From positions 42,215,732-42,279,731 of the forward strand of contig OX940862.1 in NCBI GenBank assembly GCA_954871525.1: DNA of 64,000 nucleotides, given 5' to 3'. The position numbers and the translations under genes were made by a program. Origin of the DNA: Parietaria judaica (Eukaryota; Streptophyta; Magnoliopsida; Rosales; Urticaceae). Positions 36,471 to 45,800 of the stretch are shown piece after piece. Below the pieces are notes generated by a model. That model saw only the letters and a list, made by a program, of their open reading frames with translations. It made no database searches and was not told the DNA's origin. Numbering within the stretch: position 1 is the stretch's first letter; every line of letters begins with the position of its first letter.

Positions 36471-37510
36471 CAAGGTTTAAAATTTCGCGACTTTCCATGC
36501 CAAATTCGTGCGAAATTCGTTTTTCGCAGAAATGCGGTTCGAAAACCCTTTCGTTTCTCTTTCGTTTTACGAAATTTTGCGAAATTCGCATGGGCACGGG
36601 TGTGAAAAATCTTTTTTCGTTTTGTAGTGTAAAAATTGCAAAATTTGGATGGAATTTCGCTAAAAATTATATTTTTGGTAGATTTTGGCAAAAATACCAA
36701 TTAAACTTTTGGCAAAAATAATTGTACTCACACAAGAGCACCCCACCCCACCTCGGCCCGGCGGCGGCGCGCGCGTGTGGTGGTGTAACATTTGTGTGAG
36801 TCCTCCCCCATCCACAAAATCCTATGACCCAAAGGGCCCAAGCTTTTGTCCCTAATATTTGGTATATAAACATCACTAAACTCTTGTCATCTATCAATGT
36901 GGGACTTTTTGTTATTCATTCAACTAATATCACACATTCACACTTAACATACACATACACTTCACCTAATAATTTTACTTAATATTATACACTTCAAATA
37001 ATATTATACACTTAGAATACATATTAACTTCACCTAACATACATATACGCTTAATATACATATTCATTTAATATTATACACTTCAACTAATATTAAATTT
37101 GTTAACATACATATACAATTAACATGCATATTCACTTAATATTACACACTTAATTAACATACATATTCACTTCACATAATAATTTGACTTAATATTATAC
37201 ACTTCAACTAATAAAGTGACTTAATATTATACATGTCACCTACATATTTAATTTACGAATATCTTGTATTTATTAAATATGTAGTTTTGAACTTATATAA
37301 ATATCTTGCTTAAATACTCAAATATTTTTTTACAGAATATCCGTCGAAAACCCAATCGGCATGCGGTATGCCCATGCGAAAAGTGCGGTATATGCGGCAT
37401 GCGGTATTTCTTTTTTTTACAATTTTTCCATCGGCATACCCATCGGCAAGCGATATATCCGTAAAACGAAAAATGCGAAACGAAATCGGCAAGCGGCATT
37501 TAAAACCTTG
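36471..37510. mobile_element. MITE with CAAGGTTTAAAAT ends, copy 1
   Basis: The 1040-bp element starts CAAGGTTTAAAAT and ends ATTTAAAACCTTG. Flanks carry an 8-bp near-duplication, GTTGTGAC (36463-36470) and GCTGTGAC (37511-37518), 7 of 8, which fits the hAT superfamily. The outer parts are rich in TTCGC and GCGAAA words, and the middle (36900-37260) is made of ATATTATACACTT-type repeats. There is no coding capacity. Confidence 0.65.
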
Positions 37511-38041
37511 GCTGTGACAACGTTGTTCTGGCCTCTACTTTTTAAAAAATTATTAGTTGTGATAACGGTGTTTTCGACCTATACTTCTTTGCCTGATTAT
37601 TGTATTTATGTATTTGTATTCCAAAGGATACAAATAATATTCTTGTATAATACAAATTGTAAAATAGCGGTAATTAGAATTTTCCAGATCTCGGACCTAT
37701 ACTTCTTTGCTAGATTATTGTATTTATGTATTTGTTTGTATTACAAACGATACAAATGATATTCTTGTATTATAAAAATTGTAAAATAGCGGTAATTATA
37801 TTATTATGACACAACGCTAACGATATTTGCTTTTTTTCTACATAATTTTTTCATTTACCCGATATTCTACACAATGACAATAGCGGTATAAGCGACAATG
37901 ATACAGCCGTTCAGTTTCCTCCACAACTGACGCTCGACCAAGACAAAGGCAAAAAGAAAATGAAAACGACTCAAATCCAAAATTCAAATACCTTAACATT
38001 ATACGATACCGCTATACCACGGTCCACGATACATATTACCG
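37511..38041. other. AT-rich sequence with TAGCGGTAA motifs
   Basis: Two imperfect direct repeats of about 125 bp (around 37580-37690 and 37690-37800) contain GACCTATACTTCTTTGC and AAAATAGCGGTAATTA. The inverse of the ACCGCTA motif recurs. No gene is visible; it may be an intron or flank of the minus-strand mudrA-like remnant. Confidence 0.4.
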
Positions 38042-38310
38042 CTACTTTATACACAATGTCATGTAGCGGTTACATATGGTGTCTACTTCAGGAGACGCCT
38101 TTTTCACTAGCTCGACGTACAGCTGTTTCAACCTTGACGGTCTATCTGGTGTACGAATATATGATTCGAAGTCAGGTTCATCAGCAATGGCTATTGGCTG
38201 AGTACTGTGATCAACTGGGTAATAAGTTAGTTTTAAATCAAATTTTTGGACAATATCAAATTTGTTATACAACAACTCCTTCAAATCAGATATGTTGTTT
38301 AAAGCAGACC
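38042..38310 (-). pseudogene. Possible N-terminal exon of a mudrA-like MULE transposase
   Basis: On the minus strand an open stretch reads MKELLYNKFDIVQKF, then LKLTYYP, IADEPDFESYI and LYVELVKK. A strand-strand-acidic-strand pattern ending in LxVxLV resembles the PB1-like N-terminal region common in plant MuDR-type transposases. It is short and has no catalytic core. The lack of the DDE domain, and the presence of ACCGCTA motifs on both sides, suggest an internally deleted MULE gene. Similarity is judged by eye only. Confidence 0.4.
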
Positions 38311-38779
38311 TTTTAACGGTTAAAGCAGTTGCAGTATCACTTATTGCCTCCCACCACCACTTGTAACGATTATTATACTGGGATAATCATACCTTATATT
38401 TTTAATGATCCAGATAGTACATTCTGCCTACAGATATCGGTACCGCTAGATAATATATATTTATCGCTATATTTTCTATACAAATTGAAAACAATAATAA
38501 AATTATTTTATTATACTGGGATAATCATACCTTATATTTTTACTTATCCAGACAGTACATTCTGACTACAAATATCGGTACCGATATTATATATATACCT
38601 ACCGCTTTATTCGCTCAACAAATTGAAAACAATAATAAAATTATTTTATTATACTGGGATAATAATACCTTATATTTTAAGGATCCATAGAGTACATTAT
38701 GCCTACATATATCGGTACCGCTAGATAATATATACATACCGCTATTTATCCATAAATTGATAACAACAATAAAATTTGA
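38311..38779. other. AT-rich repeats with ACCGCTAGATAATATAT motif
   Basis: Three imperfect direct repeats of roughly 140 bp (about 38360, 38510 and 38650) share TTATACTGGGATAATCATACC, GACAGTACATTCTG and TACCGCTAGATAATATAT. No frame is conserved. This may be an intron of the minus-strand remnant. Confidence 0.55.
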
Positions 38780-39060
38780 TTATACACCTTCGAATGAGGC
38801 AATTCTTGATATACAATCGAATTGAAAGATTCGATAATCGTTGGCTGGGTAACGCAGAAGACAAAGAGAAGGAATGCAGTGAATCGGCGAAGAAACAATG
38901 GGAGCTTTAGGGTTTCTCGGCAATTGGGGAATCAAAAAAGAAGATGAATAACAGAGGAGAGAGAAATAGGGAGTTGAAAGAAATAATATCAAAAGGGAGG
39001 AGAGAGAAAAAATAATAAAATAAGAGGAGAGAGAAAATCGAGCTCAACGAACTATAAATG
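38780..39060 (-). promoter_or_regulatory. Promoter and leader-like segment on the minus strand
   Basis: Read leftward from 39060: a TATA-like CATTTATAGTTCG, then a long CTCTCT / TTTTATT pyrimidine-rich leader, then CTAAAGCTCCCATTG and an open stretch to about 38780. The composition matches the 5' leaders of the DUF1985 genes and of many plant genes. It would drive the mudrA-like exon at 38042-38310. Confidence 0.4.
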
Positions 39061-40097
39061 GGCCCCACTTCGTTTAATGAATGGTATGAACCAAACATAT
39101 AAACAGTACCGAGGGTATAACCAAATACCAAATCTCAAATAAAGTCATTCATGCAATAAGCCCTTCAACAGTTTTCGGCAAAAGTACCTTCAATGGCATG
39201 ATTTTATTTAAATTTATTTGACAATATGATATGATTTTATTTGAGTATTTATATATGTGAGAGTGAGACTATATTTTATTCACATGCGTAAACTTAGTAA
39301 ATATATTATTAAAACTATTTTAGTGGTTTTTCATCGATAACCCTCGATAAGTGTTGATAATCCATCGATAATCCTCGATAGTGTCGGTAAACTACAGATT
39401 TATTAGTTTTCCATCGATAATCCTTGAAAATCCATCGATAATCTTCGAACACGGCAACCGATTTATCGGCTAGAACGACATTTTGAACCTTACTCTAGAT
39501 AGTATAAGGTACTTACTTTCAAATTTTATAAATTAGTAGTAAATTCGAAATCTCAATGTCTTCATTTTATTGTGCTTTTTTTTTAATGAAAAAAAAAACA
39601 CAATAAAGTGAAGACATTGAGATTCACTTTATTGTGCTAAGTACTCATTCAGTTCATGTTTTTCTAAATACTTTGATCTTATTTTGTCAATTACGAGCAG
39701 AGCTATTCATGCATGAGCCTATTCATGTGAATACAGTGAGATATTTACCGCAGCCATAAGCAATTCTGTTTCCTGAGATATTTATTACTGTTGCGAGAAA
39801 TTCAATTTATTATTTGAGTTTAAAGATGTGAAAGACAATCGACTACACATATCTAATTATTTTTTGCTATGTTTTTTCGTATATTCTATTTTTGAATTCT
39901 GAAAACAAAGTTTTTCGTTTCTTTTTCTTTCAGCATGACAAAATATTATGTATATATATATATATTGTTATGTTAACATAAGAGACATCTCCCTAAAAAA
40001 AAAAAACATAAGAGACATCGCATATCTGAGACTAGCATTTAAGAGGCTTTATTGAGTTATTGTTAATTGGAAATGGAAATGAAACGATGGTCTTAAC
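39061..40097. other. AT-rich DNA without a gene
   Basis: Holds a fragment of a GATAATCCTCGATAATC-rich repeat (39328-39496) ending CGACATTTTGAACCTTA, which resembles the ends of the CAAGGTTTAAAAT MITEs, and a 26-bp inverted repeat at 39549-39624. No coding frame is supported. Confidence 0.5.
39549..39624. repeat. Hairpin with 26-bp arms
   Basis: The arms AATCTCAATGTCTTCATTTT... (39549-39574) and their reverse complement (39599-39624) differ at one position, with an A/T-only loop of 24 bases. A 17-bp piece of the arm is repeated once more directly after it (39624-39640). Confidence 0.8.
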
Positions 40098-40980
40098 CAA
40101 GGTTTAAAATGTCGCTTGCCGATGTCGTTTCGCATTTTCCGTTTTACGGACATATCGCTTGCCGATGGGTATGTCGATGGGCAAATGGTAAAAAAAGGGC
40201 ATGCCGCATGCCGCATATACCGCATATACCGCATGGGCATACCGCATGCCGATGGGGTTTTCGATGGATATTTTGTAAAAAATATTTGAGTATTTAAGCA
40301 AGATATTTATATAGGTTCAAAACTACATATTTAATAAATACAAGACATAATTGTATACAACAAAATACATTTGTAACTTAAATATGTAGGTGAAATGTAT
40401 AATGTTAAGTCACTTTATTAGTTGAAGTGTATAATATTAAGTCAAATTATTATGTGAAGTGAATATGTATGTTAAGTGTGTAATATTAAGTGAATATGCA
40501 TGTTAATTGTACATGTATGTTAGCAAATTTAATATTAGTTGAAGTGTATAATATTACATGAATGAATACATATATATATATATATATATATATTAAGTGT
40601 ATATGTATGTTAGGTGAAGTTAATATGTATATTTGTATAATATTATTTGAAGTCTATAATATTAAGTTAAATTATTAGGTGAAGTGTATTTTAAGTGCGA
40701 ATATGTGATATTAGTTATTGCGCAAGTATAATTATTTTTGCCGAAAATTTAATTGGTATTTTTGCCAAAATCTACCAAAAGTTTAATTTTTAACGAAATT
40801 CCATCCATTTTTCGCAGATTTAACACACAAAAGCGAAAAACGAAATTCCATCCACTTGCCCATGCGAAAAATGCGAAAAATGGTAAAAATCCAGCGAAAC
40901 GACAGGGTTTTCGTTTCGCATATCTCCGAAAAACGAAAATCGGTCGAAATGTCGACCGATTTTCGCGATAGGAAAAGTCG
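40098..40980. mobile_element. MITE related to copy 1, inverted and 3'-truncated
   Basis: It starts CAAGGTTTAAAATGTCGC and continues as the reverse complement of 36471-37510: the GCCGATGCGG-type block, AATATTTGAGTATTTAAGCA, the ATATTATA repeat middle, and the CGAAAAACGAAA outer block. The last 15-20 bases expected at the right end are missing, so no target duplication could be confirmed. Confidence 0.6.
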
Positions 40981-41030
40981 TAAGCAATATCATAAATGAT
41001 TTGTTAACTTGCAAACGATAAACATCAATT

Positions 41031-41346
41031 TAGAGCTGCACATTACTTGTTCGCGACCAATCGCGACTGAATCGGCAAAAGTCGCCAAAGTGCGCATCGC
41101 GGGACAGCGCATCGCGATTTCAAAGGGTGTGGCGAGATCCTCACATGGCGAGATCCTGGCGTGGCGAGATCCTGGCCGTCGGATCATGTGTGCGGATCGC
41201 CCTCCCCATTCGTCGCAACGCACACGTCCAATCGCGATGAATCGCGATTTTTGCCGCAAACATCGCGATGGATCGCAGTCGCAGACGCATCCAATCTGTT
41301 CGCGATGCGTTGAATCACCAATGACGATTTTGGTTGTGCAGCTCTA
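41031..41346. mobile_element. Small CpG-rich MITE with TAGAGCTGCACA ends
   Basis: The 316-bp element has perfect 12-bp inverted ends TAGAGCTGCACA / TGTGCAGCTCTA. Its interior is dense in TCGCGA words and is much more GC-rich than its flanks, with GGCGAGATCCT repeated three times (about 41138-41173). The ends resemble hAT-type MITEs, but I find no convincing target duplication. Confidence 0.6.
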
Positions 41347-41893
41347 ATTACACATATTATATAATTCATTAAAAATTATATAAGTCCATTCAGGACCGTT
41401 TCGCGAGGCCAAACCCCCATATAGATACTGCAGCACTCTAAAATGGTCGTTTGAGATCCAATCAATGGACGAAAACCTACTACCACAATTTAAACAATAG
41501 GTTTTAACTCCAGAACTTTCTATGCCCCTACTTGATTGGCCCAAGCCCATTTTGGCTTCCTATTATTATATTTTTCTTCTGAAAGGCAAAAAAATTATCT
41601 ATCTCTTTTGCCGATGAGGCCTAATTTTTTGATAACTTGAAAAATGCACAAAACAAAAAGTTTAGTTAGGATTTTGTTGCTTTATTATTTTTCTTGATAT
41701 ATTACAGAACATGATACGCAACGTTTACATTATTGAATGAGATAACAAAATTGAACGTACATTTGCACACTAAAATTATGGGTTTTCACCTGCTTATAAA
41801 GATATAAATACATAAATAAAACATAGAAAGTTAACTCGATAAAATTTATAATAGTTATATAGTGCTTCGGCTAAACCTAGGGCCGGCCCTAAG
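41347..41893. other. AT-rich spacer
   Basis: No frame of note. A GGGCCGGCCCT palindrome near 41880-41890 adjoins the truncated LTR of Gypsy copy B. Confidence 0.5.
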
Positions 41894-42789
41894 TTGTCGA
41901 GACCCTAGGCGAAGGTGAATCAGGGGGTAACCCCCCCTGTTTCCCTTGACCTCAGGTGTTACCTTTTTCAGGTCCAGAAAGTGAGGAATTTCATAAAAAG
42001 CGGAAGCCCTGGAGGAATTTTCATAAGACCACGACCCGCCTAATAGGCTTCTTTCCACGCTGTGTCCGGCCTATCTCCAGTCCATTACGCGGCTGTCGGG
42101 ATAGTCTGGGGACAAGTGAAGGGGCCCACTATTTAGGTCGTAGGGTCAGGTCTGAGGAAATTCCTTTAAGATCCGGACGATTGAGGAATCACCCTGAGAG
42201 GAACCTCTGGAAAAGAACCTAGAGGGGTCCAAGACCCCACCTCCCTTGTATTAAAAGCTCTGTACGGCTCAGACTCTGTCTCTTAGTCCTCCACGACTCC
42301 GCGAACAGTCCTGCCAGCCCAGACTTAAAGCAAGACTAATCAGGTGGCGAGTCTAATCACCTAGGATCCATTTCTTGGACGAATGCACTCCCCCGCTCGC
42401 TGGTACCCACGATCCGCGTGGACTCCAGACCTGTAAAAAACCCGGCCTGGTCCATTCCAGGTTTTGCGGTAACGGGTAGTGAGCCACCCTGATCGCCTAG
42501 ACCTCGAGCGGCCACGCGACCTTCGATCCAAAAAACGCCAGAGACGCCGACCCAGGGTCCCCGGATTAGTCAATCAAAACCTCGCCTTGAAGTCAACGGC
42601 GACCACCCCAAAGTCAACGGGATCAGGAGGAACGATAATTGACAACAAAATCTATCATCTCGCAACAAGGCCATCCAAGGCCCATCCAAGAATAAACAGA
42701 AGCCCACCACGTCACCAACGACATTGGGCCAGGCCCAAAATACACAACTTGGGACTCAACAGTGTTTGATCCAAAAAACGGCATCAACA
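41894..42789 (+). repeat. 5' LTR of copy B, 5'-truncated
   Basis: Homology to the reverse complement of copy A's LTR begins at about 41894-41915 and runs to GGCATCAACA at 42789. The part matching the first 500 bases or more of the 3' LTR (TGTTATGGG onward) is missing. The left edge is imprecise. Confidence 0.75.
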
Positions 42790-42812
42790 TTTTGGCGCTA
42801 GAAGGAGGGGGC
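42790..42812 (+). other. Primer binding site region of copy B
   Basis: TTTTGGCGCTAGAAGGAGGG directly follows the LTR and is shared with copy A. The TGGCGC start resembles Gypsy primer sites complementary to a tRNA 3' end; which tRNA is not settled here. Confidence 0.5.
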
Positions 42813-42876
42813 CCACGAATTCAGTCCTCTGAATAACCCCACCAGCAGACAACGCTCTGGTCCCACAAATCAGAGA

Positions 42877-45800
42877 ATGTCATCCAAATCGACGGAAGGC
42901 ACACCCTCTCACCCCACAGAGAGCATCGCCCTAAACACTCGGGCCAAAACCCAAGCTCGTCGAAAGCGGGTCCGTATCCTACCAGAAACAAGCGCTCGTC
43001 TTGAGTACTCTCACAACGAGGAAATATTGGCCCGAGTCGAAGAAAGTGTTTTCCGACTGACGAGACTCATCTCCAAACACTTCGAGTGCAGAAACGCCAA
43101 CGAAGGGGAGGAAGAAAGCCCCGAGGAAGCTCTCGAACTCACCCAGAAAGAGGCAAACGAAGAACGCCCTGTCCCTGAAAACTCTCAGGAACCGGCGCAA
43201 TCACAAACTACCCGACGATCGGCCTTCGATCGACTCGGGGGGTATGAAGGTGCCGCCAACAATGCAAGAAATCGGCGAAGAGAACGTCGGCGGCAAAGGC
43301 ACATCCCGACCTCCCCGGGCAGCAAAGAGGACCTCCGACACCATCTAGATCGGCAACAACGCAAAGACCGGAAGAGGGAAAGACCTCACCAACCGGAAGA
43401 ATCTAGCGATGACGACAGCTCGACAAGGTTCGACAACTCCCGACGCCCCCGGCACCGGGAGGGAGAATATGTCATCCCCGCAACGAGTACTCAGGTGATA
43501 GCCCCGCCATACGAGGGCCTCAAAGGCGAGCTCCAAACCCTCAAACGGGAAATACAGAAACTCGTCGTGGCCCAGAGTGCTGACCCAGTCACACGAAGTT
43601 TGGCCGAAGGAAACCTTTCCCCTCTGGCGGATCACCTGCTGGCCGAAGATCTCGACGGAGATCTAAGATTCCCACTAAACCTCACCTATGACAGCACCAC
43701 CGACCCGACATACCACCTGGTGCAGTATCAGTTCAACATGCGAGTGAAGAAATGTTCACCCGCCACGATGTGTCAGGCTTTCTGCCTCACGCTTGCGGGA
43801 CCCGCCTTTGAATGGTACCAACGCCTTCCGAAGGGGTCGATCGGGTCATTCGACGAACTCGCAGAAGGATTCACCTCATGTTTCGCCTGCTCGATCACCC
43901 AGCGCAAGCCGAAGTCCTACTTGTGGACTCTTAAGCAGCGTAAAGGCGAAACCCTACAGACGTACCTGAAAAGGTTCATCGAAGAGTCAAAAAAAGTCGC
44001 CAGTTACACAGACGACGACACCATCACCGCCGTAATCGACGGTCTGCCACTATGCGATTTCTCTCGCTCCCTAGTCAAAGATAGGCCGGCCTTGATGGCC
44101 GAACTGATGGCAAGGGCGGCAAAGGACATTGTTGTTGACTAATACATCGGCGGGAGAAACCAGCTCAACTCTGGCGATCGATATCGCGACGACCGAAAAG
44201 GTAGTAGCGACGAACCACAAGGTAAAAAGCAGCGCCAACAGCCCAATTCCGGAAGCAAACCCCCGTTGCACAAACGGGCGGAGAAATTCTGAAAAGACGC
44301 GAGCTTCACACCCCTAACGGCCTCGCCCGCAACAATCTTCAGTCTCCATGGAGACAAGTTATAAAGACCACCGCCGCTCAAGAAAAATGCCAAAAAGGAT
44401 ATGAGCCGGTACTGCGAATACCACCAAGACCACGGCCACACGACGTCAGAATGTTATCAGCTGAAAAGGTAGATCGAGCAGCTGATCCAGGACGGACAAC
44501 TCAAAGAGTTCATCAAGAAGCTCGTCTCAGGGAATGGGAACTCCAGCAACCCGAGCCAGCAAGAGATCAGGCAACAACGCGAAGGCAGCCCCAATTTATC
44601 CGGCACTGGCAAAGGGCCGGAAGGGGACAGGCCTTCCCAATTCCACATCATATCAACCATCATGGGCGGACCCGAGACTGGAGATTCAAACAATCAGCGA
44701 AAGCGATACGCCAGGTCCCTCGGGGAAGACCATGACATCCATCAAATCAACGTCACTCACCTCGGAGGAGCACCCCACGTGCTTCCCAGTCAGGAGATCA
44801 CCTTCACCGAGCAGGAGGCTCAGAGAATCTCTCACCCTCACAACGACGCTATCGTAACAGATATCCTAGTTGCTAATAGCCGAATTCGGCGAGTTCTGAT
44901 CGATAACGGGAGCTCAGCCGACGTCATCTTCAAATCCGCCTTGGTCCAAATGAACCTCGGAGGACTGGTCCCTACACCGGTAGGGACGCCCCTCTACGGC
45001 TTCAACGGAAAGCTTGTCTTTACCGAGGGCGCCATCACCCTACCCACGACGTTTGGATCCGAGGACGGAGCCCTGACTACCAAAATGGTCAGGTACCTCG
45101 TGGTGGACCAACCTTCAGCCTACAACGTCATCTTGGGACGTCCTAGCCTCAACAAACTGCAAGCCATCGCATCTACCTTTCATCTACTCGTCAAATTTCC
45201 GACTGACAACGGGATTGGAGTCATGAAAGGTAGTCAGCAGGAATCCAGGAATTGCTACGCCCAGGGTACAAAACCAGGGAAGAATGAGTCGGTTATCAAC
45301 ACGATATACCAACTCGAGGAAGAACTTCCCGACTACCCCGGGAACGCAAGGATGTTTGGCGAGCTAGACCCTCGAGATGAAAGGCGTAAACCCACCATGG
45401 AACCCTCATCGGAAGTAACACAGATCCCGATCGAGGAAGACCGGCCCAAAAGGACGGTCACAATCGGAGCCCAACTCTCGGTCATGATCAAATCCAAGCT
45501 GATCGCATTCTTGAAGGAATTCAAGGATGTATTTTCCTGGTCACACGCCGACATGCCCGGCATTGACCCTGAAATCGCCGTTCACCGACTAAACATCAAA
45601 GCAGGAAGAGCGCTGAAGGTTCAACGCCGACGCACCTTCAACCCCGAGCGATACCAGGCAATTAGCGAGGAAGTCGACAAGCTCATTGCCGCCAACTTCA
45701 TCAAAGAAGTAACATACCTCGACTGGGTGTCCAACGTAGTAATGGTGAAAAAACCCAACGGGAAATGGAGAATCTACATAGATTATTCCGATCTCAATGC

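Larger units (their letters stand above)
6283..39130 (+). mobile_element. Probable MULE-type DNA transposon, split by nested insertions
   Basis: This is a composite call. The left part (6283-12296) holds two DUF1985-type genes read rightward. The same 400-bp tandem array is cut at 12296 and resumes at 35344. The right part (35344 to about 39130) keeps the dispersed ACCGCTA motif and ends in a leftward promoter-like segment plus a mudrA-like N-terminal exon. DUF1985 and Ulp1-type genes are known passengers of plant MULEs, and inward-facing genes at both ends fit that layout. I see no Ulp1 peptidase or transposase catalytic core and no clear terminal inverted repeats, so the outer limits are approximate and two elements side by side remain possible. 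Confidence 0.4.

Noticed and set aside
41009..41347. 112-codon frame over the CpG-rich MITE
   Set aside because: The frame only reflects the MITE's GC content; the element has clean inverted ends and no coding signature.
41889..41893. CTAAG as target duplication of copy B (with CTAAG at 54992)
   Set aside because: The 5' LTR is truncated here and does not start TGTTATG, so a 5-base match nearby can be chance.
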